A stretch of 64,000 nucleotides of DNA from Burkholderia savannae (GTDB lineage Bacteria; Pseudomonadota; Gammaproteobacteria; Burkholderiales; Burkholderiaceae): assembly GCF_001524445.2 (NCBI RefSeq), contig NZ_CP013417.1:4092001-4156000 (forward strand), written 5' to 3'. Below the pieces are notes generated by a model. It was not told where the DNA came from, made no database searches, and saw nothing but the letters and a program-made list of their open reading frames with translations. A program made the position numbers and the translations under genes. This document shows positions 32,646-41,843 of this stretch, in pieces; position 1 is the stretch's first letter; each line of letters opens with the position of its first letter.

Positions 32646-33425
32646 CTACTTGAGCCACTTGTCCGAAATCGCCTGAAGCTCGCCCGTCTCGCGCGCGAGG
32701 TGCAGCCACTGATCGACGTACTGCTGGAACACGACGTCGCCGCGCGGCACCATGTACGCCTTCTCGCCGAACTGGAACGGCTTGTCCGGATGCACCGAGC
32801 AAAGGCCCGGATTCAGTTTTTGCTGCAGCAGCGTCTCGGACGCGTCCGTGACCATCACGTCGGCGTTGCCCGCGAGGATCTGCTTGAAGATCGTCACGTT
32901 GTCCGGGAAGACGGTGATCTTCGCGCGCGTGAAATGCTGCTTCGCAAAACGCTCGTTCGTGCCGCCCGGGTTCACGATCACGCGCGTCCGCGGCTCGTCG
33001 ATCTGCTCGATCGTCTGGTAGCGCGCGGCATCCGCGCAGCGCACGATCGGCGTCTTGCCGTCGGTCACGTACGGCTGCGTGAAGAAAGCGCGCTTCTGAC
33101 GCTCGAGCGTCGTCGAGATGCCGCCCACCGCGATGTCGCACTTCGCGACGAAATCGTTCGTGAGCGTCGGCCAGGCGGTCTTCACGAATTCCGTCTTCAC
33201 GCCGAGCGACTTCGCGAGCGATGCCGCCATGTCGATGTCGATCCCTTCGAATGCGCCGTCCTCGCGCCGGTACGTATAGGGCTTGTAGTCGCCCGTCGTG
33301 CAGATGCGCAGTGTGCCGCGCGCGAGCACGTCGTCGAGCCGCGACGCGGGGGCGGCGGGCTGCGGCGCCGTTTGCGCATGGGCGAAGCCCGCCCAGCAGG
33401 CGAGCGCGAGCAACGTCTTGTTCAT
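32646..33425 (-). CDS. pheC: Periplasmic cyclohexadienyl/arogenate dehydratase
   Basis: The 259-residue protein has a signal peptide (MNKTLLALACWAGFAHA) and a type II periplasmic-binding-protein fold. Blocks such as TLRICTTGDYKPYTYR, DGKTPIVRCADAARYQTIEQID, VNPGGTNERFAKQ and FPDNVTIFKQI agree closely with the Pseudomonas aeruginosa PheC sequence as I recall it. That enzyme converts prephenate or arogenate to phenylpyruvate or phenylalanine outside the cytoplasm. An amino-acid binding protein is the alternative, but the agreement with PheC is specific. Transcribed divergently from hemE. Confidence 0.8.
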   Translation of the reverse strand: MNKTLLALACWAGFAHAQTAPQPAAPASRLDDVLARGTLRICTTGDYKPYTYRREDGAFEGIDIDMAASLAKSLGVKTEFVKTAWPTLTNDFVAKCDIAVGGISTTLERQKRAFFTQPYVTDGKTPIVRCADAARYQTIEQIDEPRTRVIVNPGGTNERFAKQHFTRAKITVFPDNVTIFKQILAGNADVMVTDASETLLQQKLNPGLCSVHPDKPFQFGEKAYMVPRGDVVFQQYVDQWLHLARETGELQAISDKWLK

Positions 33426-33565
33426 CGTGTCTCCTCGATACGGACGGCTGGTTGGAACGCCGGATCATAACGGAGCGGCGGCGAGCGTCATATGGCCGCG
33501 AACGCCGAGCGAAGCGCCGCGTCCGGTAAAATGCCGCTTTGCGTTCCCGCTTCGTCGCATTCATC

Positions 33566-34660
33566 GTGGCCCAGACTCTCATCAACGACACCTTCCTGCG
33601 CGCGCTCCTGCGCGAGCCGACCGACTACACGCCGATCTGGCTGATGCGCCAGGCGGGCCGCTATCTGCCCGAATACAACGCGACGCGCGCCCGCGCGGGC
33701 AGCTTCCTCGGGCTCGCGAAGCAGCCCGATTACGCGACCGAAGTCACGCTGCAGCCGCTCGAGCGCTTCCCGCTCGACGCCGCGATCCTGTTCTCCGACA
33801 TCCTGACGATCCCCGATGCGATGGGGCTCGGCCTCGATTTCGCCGCGGGCGAAGGGCCGAAGTTCGCGCGTCCGGTGCGCACCGAGGCCGACGTGGCGAG
33901 GCTCGCGGTGCCGGACATCGGCGCGACGCTCGGCTACGTGACCGACGCGGTGCGCGAGATCCGCCGCGCGCTCACGGACGGCGAGGGCCGCCAGCGCGTG
34001 CCGCTGATCGGCTTCTCCGGCAGCCCGTGGACGCTCGCGTGCTACATGGTCGAAGGCGGCGGCTCGGACGATTTCCGCACGGTGAAGTCGATGGCGTACG
34101 CGCGCCCCGACCTGATGCACCGGATTCTCGACGTCAACGCGCAGGCGGTGGCCGCGTATCTGAACGCGCAGATCGAAGCGGGCGCGCAGGCCGTGATGAT
34201 CTTCGACACATGGGGCGGCGCGCTCGCCGACGGCGCGTACCAGCGCTTCTCGCTCGACTACGTCCGGCGCGTCGTCTCGCAGCTCAAACGCGAGCACGAC
34301 GGCGCGCGCGTGCCGGCGATCGCGTTCACGAAGGGCGGCGGGCTCTGGCTCGAGGACATCGCGGCGACGGGCGTCGACGCGGTCGGGCTCGACTGGACGG
34401 TCAACCTCGGCCGCGCGCGCGAGCGCGTCGCGGGGCGCGTCGCCCTGCAAGGCAACCTCGATCCGACGATCCTCTTCGCTCCGCCCGAGACGATCCGCGC
34501 CGAAGCGCGCGCGGTGCTCGACAGCTACGGCAATCACCCGGGCCATGTGTTCAACCTCGGTCACGGCATCTCGCAGTTCACGCCGCCCGAGCATGTCGCG
34601 GAACTCGTCGACGAAGTGCATCGCCATAGCCGCGCGATCCGTAGCGGATCAGAATCGTGA
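33566..34660 (+). CDS. hemE: Uroporphyrinogen decarboxylase
   Basis: Cytoplasmic heme-pathway enzyme turning uroporphyrinogen III into coproporphyrinogen III. The 364 residues show the signature [15 protein letters not shown] near residue 23, [13 protein letters not shown] near 78, [17 protein letters not shown] near 150 and [10 protein letters not shown] near 330. The start is GTG at 33566 ([14 protein letters not shown]), the form typical of Burkholderia HemE; upstream in-frame codons lack conservation. Confidence 0.95.
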   Translation: MAQTLINDTFLRALLREPTDYTPIWLMRQAGRYLPEYNATRARAGSFLGLAKQPDYATEVTLQPLERFPLDAAILFSDILTIPDAMGLGLDFAAGEGPKFARPVRTEADVARLAVPDIGATLGYVTDAVREIRRALTDGEGRQRVPLIGFSGSPWTLACYMVEGGGSDDFRTVKSMAYARPDLMHRILDVNAQAVAAYLNAQIEAGAQAVMIFDTWGGALADGAYQRFSLDYVRRVVSQLKREHDGARVPAIAFTKGGGLWLEDIAATGVDAVGLDWTVNLGRARERVAGRVALQGNLDPTILFAPPETIRAEARAVLDSYGNHPGHVFNLGHGISQFTPPEHVAELVDEVHRHSRAIRSGSES

Positions 34661-35100
34661 TCGCAAGCGGCCCGATGCTGCGGCGCGGTGGGGCGAGTTT
34701 GCGCAAACGCGGCTAAACAGGGCGCAAGCGCCCGTCCGATGGCGTTCTCATGCTTGTCAAGACTTGACTTATGCACATTTCCCTCGTTGCAGCGCGGTAG
34801 AGGGCTATATCGACGAACGGGCCGCGCTATGACGCCGGAAATTGGATAGCAGCCTTGCGGGATAAGGCTTCCCGGCCGGCCCGCCGTATCGCGAAAAAGC
34901 AGTGGATCGCCGTGCGCAGCGGCTTTTCGCGGCCCTCGAGGGCGAGTTCTCAACAAAGTTATCCACAGGATCGGCGGACGCGCCGCGATTCTTAATGAGA
35001 ATCCAAAACTTAGCGCCGAAAGTGATGTTTCACTTTAACTTCGCGGGCGTCGCGGATGCCTGGCCTGCCGCGCATGGCGGCATTCGGCGGTGCCGCACCG
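34661..35100. other. Gap before priA, with a DnaA box
   Basis: About 440 bases without a supported gene. It holds a perfect DnaA box (34959) followed by A/T-rich sequence (34971-35040), a plausible priA promoter region. An in-frame ATG at 35056 could extend PriA by 15 residues. Confidence 0.45.
34959..34967 (+). promoter_or_regulatory. DnaA box TTATCCACA upstream of priA
   Basis: A perfect match to the strict 9-base DnaA box, 142 bases before the chosen priA start, in a locally A/T-richer stretch. A second box in the opposite orientation (TGTGGATAA) lies inside priA at 35682-35690. Confidence 0.55.
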
Positions 35101-37368
35101 ATGGCTGACGCGTTCGTGCGCGTCGCGCTCGACCATCCGCTGCCGACGCTGTTCGACTACCGCTATCGCGCCGACGCCCCGGCCGTGCCGGGGATGCTCG
35201 TGCAAGTGCCGTTCGGCCGCCGCAGCGCGGTCGGGCTCGTCTGCGAAGTGACCGCTCACACGGACGTGCCGGCCGGCAAGCTGAAGGCCGTCGACGCCGT
35301 GTGCGCTGAGTTGCCGCCGCTGTCGCGGCAATGGCTCGATCTCGCCGCGTTCGCGGCCGACTATTACCAGCGCGGACTGGGCGAGGTCGCGCTGCCCGCG
35401 CTGCCGCAGGCGCTGCGCGACGTGCCGCGCTGGGGGCGCCTGCTCGCGCCCGAATTGCGCTACCGGTTGCTCGACGCCGGGCGCGCGGCGCTGCCGGACG
35501 CGCTGCCCGCGCGCGGCGCCGCGCTGCGCCGGCTCGCGCAGGCGCTCGCCGATGCGCCCGCGCTGTCGCTCGCCGAGGTTCGCGCGCTGCATCCGAAGGC
35601 TGCTGCGGTGCTGGACGACTGGCAGGCGCAAGGATGGGCCGCGTGCGACGAAATTGCGATCACGGACGCTGGCGCGCAGCGTGTGGATAACCCGGCGATC
35701 CCAGCCGAGCGGCGCGCGGTCGCGACGCCGCCGCAACTGACCGACCAGCAGGCCGAAGCGCTCGACGCGATCGCGTCGGCGGACGGCTTCGCGCCGTTCC
35801 TGCTGCACGGCGTGACGGGCAGCGGCAAGACCGAGGTGTATCTGCGCGCGCTCGCCGCGCTGCTCGACCGGCGGCCCGATGCGCAGGCGCTCGTCCTCGT
35901 GCCCGAGATCAACCTGACGCCGCAATTCGAGGCGGCGTTTCGCGCGCGCTTCGCGGCGACGCTGCCCGCCGACGCGATCGTCACGCTGCACAGCGGCCTC
36001 GCCGAGGGCGAGCGCGCGCGCCATTGGCTCGCCGCGCATACCGGCCGCGCGCGGATCGTGCTCGGCACGCGGCTCGCGGTGCTCGCGTCGCTGCCGGCGC
36101 TCGCGATGATCGTCGTCGACGAAGAGCACGAGCCCGCTTACAAGCAGCAGGAAGGGTTGCGCTATTCGGCGCGCGATCTGGCCGTCTGGCGCGCGAAGCA
36201 GCTCGCGATTCCGGTCGTGCTCGGCTCGGCGACGCCGTCGCTCGAAACCTGGTGGCAGGCCGAGCAGGGCCGCTACAAGCGGCTCACGCTGACGAAGCGC
36301 GCGGTCGCCGACGCGGCGCTGCCCACGGTGCGGCTCGTCGATCTCGAAGAGGAGCGGCGGCGCGGCCGCGCGTCGATGGGCGGGCTGTCCGGGCCGCTCG
36401 TCGCCGCGCTGAAGGCGCGTCTCGAGCGCGGCGAGCAGAGCCTCGTGTTCCTGAACCGGCGCGGCTATGCGCCCGCGCTCGCGTGCGACGCGTGCGGCTG
36501 GGTGGCCGGCTGCCCGCGTTGCAGCGCGTACGTCGTGATGCACAAGCCCGAGCACGCGGTGCGCTGCCACCACTGCGGCTGGGAGGCGCGGATTCCGCGG
36601 TCGTGCCCGGAATGCGGCAACGTCGACATCGCGCCGCTCGGCCGCGGCACGCAGCGCGTCGAGGAGACGCTCGCGCTCGCGGTGCCGGGCGCGCGAATTT
36701 TGCGCATCGACGCCGACAGCACGCGCCGCAAGGGCAGCGCGCAGGCGCTCTTCTCCGACGTGCATGCGGGCGAAGTCGACATCCTCGTCGGCACGCAAAT
36801 GATCGCGAAGGGGCACGATTTCCAGCGGGTGTCGCTCGTCGGCGTGCTGAACGCCGACACCGCGCTTTTCTCGCACGATTTCCGCGCGAGCGAGCGGCTG
36901 TTCGCGCAACTCATGCAGGTGAGCGGCCGCGCGGGGCGCGCGGGGCTGGCGGGCGAGGTGCTGATCCAGACGCGCTACCCGCGTCACGCGCTTTATCACG
37001 CGCTCGCGCGGCAAGATTACGTCGGGTTTGCGAGCTCGACGCTCGGCGAGCGGCGCGACGCGCATCTGCCGCCGTTCGTCTATCAGGCGCTGCTGCGCGC
37101 CGAGGGGCGCACGCTCGATGCGGCGCTGGCGTTTTTGCAGCAGGCGGCCGACGCGTTTTCGACGCTGCCGGGCGCGGACCGCGTGACCGTCTACGATGCC
37201 GTGCCGATGACGATCGTCAAGGTGGCGAACGTCCATCGCGCGCAACTGCTGATCGAGAGCGCGTCGCGCGCGGTGCTTCAGCACACGCTGCGCGCTTGGC
37301 CGCCGTTGCTGCGCGAGCTGAAAGGCGTGCTGCGCTGGAGCGTCGAAGTCGATCCGCTCGACATCTGA
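35101..37368 (+). CDS. priA: Primosomal replication-restart helicase PriA
   Basis: 3'-5' DNA helicase that restarts stalled forks and loads the primosome. The N-terminal 3'-DNA-end binding region FVRVALDHPLPTLFDYRY starts the protein; helicase motifs are GVTGSGKTEVYLR near residue 238, VVDEEHEPAYKQQ near 338 and GSATPSLETW; eight cysteines in four CxxC-type pairs (CDACGW, CPRC, CHHC, CPEC) bind two zincs near 460-510; later GTQMIAKGHDF. 755 residues. Start ATG at 35101 places the conserved N-terminus as in E. coli; ATG 35056 is an alternative. Confidence 0.94.
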   Translation: MADAFVRVALDHPLPTLFDYRYRADAPAVPGMLVQVPFGRRSAVGLVCEVTAHTDVPAGKLKAVDAVCAELPPLSRQWLDLAAFAADYYQRGLGEVALPALPQALRDVPRWGRLLAPELRYRLLDAGRAALPDALPARGAALRRLAQALADAPALSLAEVRALHPKAAAVLDDWQAQGWAACDEIAITDAGAQRVDNPAIPAERRAVATPPQLTDQQAEALDAIASADGFAPFLLHGVTGSGKTEVYLRALAALLDRRPDAQALVLVPEINLTPQFEAAFRARFAATLPADAIVTLHSGLAEGERARHWLAAHTGRARIVLGTRLAVLASLPALAMIVVDEEHEPAYKQQEGLRYSARDLAVWRAKQLAIPVVLGSATPSLETWWQAEQGRYKRLTLTKRAVADAALPTVRLVDLEEERRRGRASMGGLSGPLVAALKARLERGEQSLVFLNRRGYAPALACDACGWVAGCPRCSAYVVMHKPEHAVRCHHCGWEARIPRSCPECGNVDIAPLGRGTQRVEETLALAVPGARILRIDADSTRRKGSAQALFSDVHAGEVDILVGTQMIAKGHDFQRVSLVGVLNADTALFSHDFRASERLFAQLMQVSGRAGRAGLAGEVLIQTRYPRHALYHALARQDYVGFASSTLGERRDAHLPPFVYQALLRAEGRTLDAALAFLQQAADAFSTLPGADRVTVYDAVPMTIVKVANVHRAQLLIESASRAVLQHTLRAWPPLLRELKGVLRWSVEVDPLDI

Positions 37369-37375
37369 CGGCGCG

Positions 37376-37546
37376 TCATTCGTGCGCTTGGCGCAGCCCG
37401 GCGAGCGGCGTGTCGCGCTTGCTTTTCCTCGTGCCGTGCGTGCAGCCTAGCGCCTGAAAGAACACCGCCGACGCGCGGTGCACGAAGACGATCGCGCCCG
37501 CGATCCACGCGGCGAGCACGATGCCGATCACTACCCATCCGTCCAT
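37376..37546 (-). CDS. Small single-span membrane protein, unknown
   Basis: Fifty-six residues beginning MDGWVVIGIVLAAWIAGAIVFVH, one hydrophobic helix, followed by a basic C-terminus. The start at 37546 follows a good AAGGAGAAAGTGG ribosome-binding site on the minus strand. It is convergent with priA, the two stop codons being only 7 bases apart. I do not recognise it. An upstream in-frame ATG at 37612 lacks such a site. Confidence 0.5.
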   Translation of the reverse strand: MDGWVVIGIVLAAWIAGAIVFVHRASAVFFQALGCTHGTRKSKRDTPLAGLRQAHE

Positions 37547-37722
37547 CCACTTTCTCCTTCGCGTCCGCGGGCAGCGGGTGCGCGCGAATCCGATATCACG
37601 CCAGATTGCCACGGAAAGCGAGCCAGTAAAACTGACAGGATCAGGGAAAATACCGATCGATCAAAGTGGTGCGCGCGCCGCGGGTTTTCATCTAGTTCAT
37701 TGATAACAAAGGAATTTGTGCG

Positions 37723-37758
37723 GGTGCAACCAGGTGCGCGATATGGTTGCACCTTTTT
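37723..37758. promoter_or_regulatory. Inverted repeat with two GTTGCA sites: likely PutA operator
   Basis: GGTGCAACCA (37723-37732) and TGGTTGCACC (37744-37753) are perfect inverse copies. Each contains the hexamer GTTGCA, which the ribbon-helix-helix domain of E. coli PutA is known to bind; the two hexamers are 21 bp apart, two helical turns. TTTTTA follows, so the RNA could also end as a weak terminator. The element lies 77 bases before putA, whose own N-terminus is such a DNA-binding domain: autoregulation is inferred. Confidence 0.65.
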
Positions 37759-37829
37759 ATTGGGTGTCTTAGGATTTTGCGATCTTTTAAAGTCCTTGGC
37801 CGGCATCGGGTCGGCGCTAGAAGAAAATC

Positions 37830-40800
37830 ATGGCAAGCACCACACTGGGCGTCAAAGTCGACGATCTGCTCCGCTCGCGTCTGAAGGACGCGGCGTCGCG
37901 CCTCGAGCGCACTCCTCACTGGCTGATCAAGCAGGCGATCTTCGCTTATCTCGAGCGGATCGAGCACGGGCAGCTGCCGCCGGAGCTCTCCGGTCACACG
38001 GGCGCGGCCGATCTGTCCGACGGCCACGCCGACGGCGACGATGACGGCGCGCCGCATCCGTTCCTCGAATTCGCGCAGAACGTGCAGCCGCAGTCGGTGC
38101 TGCGCGCGGCGATCACGGCCGCGTACCGGCGTCCGGAGCCCGAATGCGTGCCGTTCCTGATCGGCGAGGCGCGGCTGCCGGCGAGCCTCGCGTCGGATGT
38201 CCAGTCGATGGCCGCGGGCCTCGTCGAGGCGCTGCGCGAGAAGAGCTCGGGCGGCGGCGTCGAAGGGCTGATCCACGAATTCTCGCTGTCGAGCCAGGAA
38301 GGCGTCGCGCTGATGTGCCTCGCCGAGGCGCTGCTGCGCATCCCCGACCGCGCGACGCGCGACGCCCTGATCCGCGACAAGATCAGCAAGGGCGACTGGC
38401 GCTCGCATGTCGGCCACGCGCCGTCCCTGTTCGTCAACGCGGCCACCTGGGGCCTGATGATCACGGGCAAGCTCGTCACGACGAACAGCGAAGCCGGCCT
38501 CTCATCGGCGCTCACGCGCCTGATCGGCAAGGGCGGCGAGCCGCTGATCAGGAAGGGCGTCGACATGGCGATGCGCCTGATGGGCGAGCAGTTCGTCACG
38601 GGCGAGACGATTTCCGAAGCGCTCGCGAACAGCCGCAAGTTCGAGGCGCGCGGCTTCCGCTACTCGTACGACATGCTCGGCGAGGCGGCGACCACCGAAG
38701 AGGACGCGCTGCGCTACTACGCGTCGTACGAACAGGCGATCCACGCGATCGGCAAGGCGGCCGGCGGCCGCGGCATCTACGAGGGCCCGGGCATCTCGAT
38801 CAAGCTGTCGGCGCTGCATGCGCGCTACTCGCGCTCGCAGCAGGAGCGCACGATGAGCGAGCTGCTGCCGCGCGTGCGCTCGCTCGCGCTGCTCGCGCGC
38901 CGCTACGACATCGGCCTGAACATCGACGCCGAGGAGGCGGACCGGCTCGAGCTGTCGCTCGATCTGCTCGAGGCGCTGTGCTTCGATTCGGAGCTCGCCG
39001 GCTGGAACGGCATCGGCTTCGTCGTTCAGGCGTACCAGAAGCGCTGCCCGTTCGTGATCGATTATCTCGTCGACCTCGCGCGCCGCAGCCGCCATCGCCT
39101 GATGATCCGCCTCGTGAAGGGCGCGTACTGGGATTCCGAGATCAAGCGCGCGCAAGTGGACGGTCTCGAAGGCTATCCGGTCTACACGCGCAAGATCTAC
39201 ACCGACGTGTCGTACCTCGCGTGCGCGAAGAAGCTGCTCGCGGCGCCCGACGCCGTCTATCCGCAGTTCGCGACGCACAACGCGTACACGCTCGCCGCGA
39301 TCTATCACCTCGCGGGCCAGAACTACTACCCCGGCCAGTACGAATTCCAGTGTCTGCACGGGATGGGCGAGCCGCTTTACGAGGAAGTCACCGGCCGCGA
39401 CAAGCTGAACCGCCCGTGCCGCGTGTACGCGCCCGTCGGCACGCACGAGACGCTGCTCGCCTACCTCGTGCGCCGCCTGCTCGAGAACGGCGCGAACACG
39501 TCGTTCGTGAACCGCATCGCCGACAAGACGGTGTCGGTGAAGGAGCTCGTCGCCGATCCGGTCGAGGAAGCCGGGAAAGTCGTGCCGCTCGGCGCGCCGC
39601 ACGCGAAGATCCCGCTGCCGCGCGAGCTGTACGGCGCCGCGCGCCTCAATTCGATGGGCCTCGATCTGTCGAACGAGCATCGGCTCGCGTCGCTGTCGTC
39701 GGCGCTGCTCGCGAGCGCGCATCATCCGTGGCGCGCCGCGCCGATGCTCACCGACGAAGCGCTCGCGCACGCCGCGCCGCGCGACGTGCGCAATCCGGCC
39801 GATCTGCGCGACGTCGTGGGCACGGTCAGCGAGGCGACGCCCGAGCAGGTGAGCGCGGCGCTCGCGCACGCGGTCGCGGCCGCGCCGATCTGGCAGGCGA
39901 CGCCCGTGGACGCGCGCGCCGACTGCCTCGCGCGCGCGGCCGACCTGCTCGAAGCGCAGATGCACACGCTGATGGGCCTGATCGTGCGCGAGGCGGGCAA
40001 GTCGCTGCCGAACGCGATCGCCGAAATCCGCGAGGCGGTCGATTTCCTGCGCTACTACTCGGCGCAGATCCGCGACGAGTTCTCGAACGATACGCACCGT
40101 CCGCTCGGCCCCGTCGTCTGCATCAGCCCGTGGAACTTCCCGCTCGCGATCTTCATGGGCCAGGTGGCCGCCGCCCTGGCGGCCGGCAACACGGTGCTCG
40201 CGAAGCCCGCCGAGCAGACGCCGCTGATCGCCGCGCAGGCGGTGCGCCTGCTGCGCGACGCCGGCGTGCCGGCGGGCGCGGTGCAGCTCCTGCCCGGCAA
40301 CGGCGAGACGGTGGGCGCGGCGCTCGTCGCCGATCCGCGCACGCGCGCGGTGATGTTCACCGGCTCGACCGAAGTCGCGCGCCTCATCAACAAGACGCTG
40401 TCGTCGCGCCTCGATCCGGACGGCAAGCCGATTCCGCTGATCGCCGAGACGGGCGGCCAGAACGCGATGATCGTCGATTCGTCGGCGCTCGCGGAGCAGG
40501 TCGTCGCCGACGTGATGCAGTCGTCGTTCGACTCGGCCGGCCAACGCTGTTCGGCGCTGCGCGTTCTGTGTCTGCAGGACGACGTCGCGGATCGCACGCT
40601 GACGATGCTCAAGGGCGCGATGCAGGAGCTCGCGCTCGGCAACCCGGATCGCCTGTCGGCGGACGTCGGCCCGGTGATCGACGCCGACGCGAAGCGCACG
40701 ATCGACGCGCACGTCGCGGCGATGAAGGACAAGGGCCACGCGGTCACGCAGCTCGCGATGCCGGAAGCCTGCGCGCAAGGCACGTTCGTGCCGCCGACGA

Positions 40801-41759
40801 TCATCGAGATCAGCAACGTCGACGAGCTGAAGCGCGAAGTGTTCGGCCCGGTGCTGCACGTCGTCCGCTATCGCCGCAGCGGCCTCGACAAGCTGCTCGA
40901 GCAGATCCGCGCGACGGGCTACGGCCTCACGCTCGGCATCCACACGCGGATCGACGAGACGATCGCGCACGTGATCTCGCGCGCGCACGTCGGCAACATC
41001 TACGTGAACCGCAACGTGATCGGCGCGGTGGTCGGCGTGCAGCCGTTCGGCGGCGAAGGGCTGTCGGGCACGGGGCCGAAGGCGGGCGGCGCGCTGTATC
41101 TGCAGCGCCTCCTCGCGACGCGCCCGGCGGGGCTGCCGAGGTCGCTCGAGGCGTCGCTCGTCGCCGATGCGCCGCAGGACGGCGAGACGCGCGATAATCC
41201 GTCCGCCGCGCTGACCGCGCTGCGCGACTGGCTGCTCGAGCAGCGCGAGCCGGCGCTCGCCGCGCGCTGCGACGGCTATCTGGCGCACGTGCTGGCCGGT
41301 GCGACCGCGGTGCTCGCGGGGCCGACAGGCGAACGCAATACGTATACACTCGGCGCGCGCGGCACCGTGCTGTGCATCGCGGCGACGCCGAGCGGCGCGC
41401 GCGCGCAGTTCGCGGCGGTGCTCGCGACCGGCAACCGCGCGTTGTTCGCGGGCGCGGCGGGCGAGGCGCTCGCCGCGGCGCTGCCGGCGTCGCTGAAGGC
41501 GCATGCGGGCGTGAGGAAGCAGGCGGACGCGGCGTTCGACGCGGCGCTGTTCGAAGGCGACAGCGACGAGCTGCTCGCGCTCGTGAAGGAGGTTGCGCAG
41601 CGCCCCGGGCCGATCGTATCGGTGCAAGGCGTGGCGGCGGGCGCGTTCGAGAACGGCGACGACGAAGATTACGCGCTCGAGCGGCTTCTCACCGAACGCT
41701 CGGTGAGCGTGAACACCGCGGCGGCAGGCGGCAATGCGAATTTGATGACGATTGGCTGA
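37830..41759 (+). CDS. putA: Trifunctional proline dehydrogenase / L-glutamate-gamma-semialdehyde dehydrogenase / repressor
   Basis: Membrane-associated flavoenzyme that oxidises proline to glutamate in two channelled steps. Residues 1-50 (TLGVKVDDLLRSRLKDAASRLERTPHWLIKQAIF) form the ribbon-helix-helix repressor domain. The proline dehydrogenase barrel follows, about 180-520 (EGPGISIKLSALHARYS, RLVKGAYWDSEIKRAQ). The NAD-dependent dehydrogenase spans about 600-1070, with CISPWNFPLAIF, FTGSTEVARL, Cys907 in AGQRCSALRVL and REVFGPVLHVVRY. The C-terminal 200 residues are the domain typical of trifunctional PutA. Length 1,309 matches E. coli (1,320). A paired GTTGCA operator lies upstream. Confidence 0.96.
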   Translation: MASTTLGVKVDDLLRSRLKDAASRLERTPHWLIKQAIFAYLERIEHGQLPPELSGHTGAADLSDGHADGDDDGAPHPFLEFAQNVQPQSVLRAAITAAYRRPEPECVPFLIGEARLPASLASDVQSMAAGLVEALREKSSGGGVEGLIHEFSLSSQEGVALMCLAEALLRIPDRATRDALIRDKISKGDWRSHVGHAPSLFVNAATWGLMITGKLVTTNSEAGLSSALTRLIGKGGEPLIRKGVDMAMRLMGEQFVTGETISEALANSRKFEARGFRYSYDMLGEAATTEEDALRYYASYEQAIHAIGKAAGGRGIYEGPGISIKLSALHARYSRSQQERTMSELLPRVRSLALLARRYDIGLNIDAEEADRLELSLDLLEALCFDSELAGWNGIGFVVQAYQKRCPFVIDYLVDLARRSRHRLMIRLVKGAYWDSEIKRAQVDGLEGYPVYTRKIYTDVSYLACAKKLLAAPDAVYPQFATHNAYTLAAIYHLAGQNYYPGQYEFQCLHGMGEPLYEEVTGRDKLNRPCRVYAPVGTHETLLAYLVRRLLENGANTSFVNRIADKTVSVKELVADPVEEAGKVVPLGAPHAKIPLPRELYGAARLNSMGLDLSNEHRLASLSSALLASAHHPWRAAPMLTDEALAHAAPRDVRNPADLRDVVGTVSEATPEQVSAALAHAVAAAPIWQATPVDARADCLARAADLLEAQMHTLMGLIVREAGKSLPNAIAEIREAVDFLRYYSAQIRDEFSNDTHRPLGPVVCISPWNFPLAIFMGQVAAALAAGNTVLAKPAEQTPLIAAQAVRLLRDAGVPAGAVQLLPGNGETVGAALVADPRTRAVMFTGSTEVARLINKTLSSRLDPDGKPIPLIAETGGQNAMIVDSSALAEQVVADVMQSSFDSAGQRCSALRVLCLQDDVADRTLTMLKGAMQELALGNPDRLSADVGPVIDADAKRTIDAHVAAMKDKGHAVTQLAMPEACAQGTFVPPTIIEISNVDELKREVFGPVLHVVRYRRSGLDKLLEQIRATGYGLTLGIHTRIDETIAHVISRAHVGNIYVNRNVIGAVVGVQPFGGEGLSGTGPKAGGALYLQRLLATRPAGLPRSLEASLVADAPQDGETRDNPSAALTALRDWLLEQREPALAARCDGYLAHVLAGATAVLAGPTGERNTYTLGARGTVLCIAATPSGARAQFAAVLATGNRALFAGAAGEALAAALPASLKAHAGVRKQADAAFDAALFEGDSDELLALVKEVAQRPGPIVSVQGVAAGAFENGDDEDYALERLLTERSVSVNTAAAGGNANLMTIG

Positions 41760-41843
41760 GCAATCCTTGCCCTTCGCCTCATGAAACGGAAGCGGCAAGG
41801 CGAACCCGAAGTCGCTCCATTTACCCTGGTACTAGGAGAAGAT

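Noticed and set aside
38502..41798. A 1,098-codon open frame on the minus strand opposite putA
   Set aside because: PutA on the plus strand has full family motifs throughout; the opposite frame is an Arg/His-rich shadow caused by high GC codon bias.
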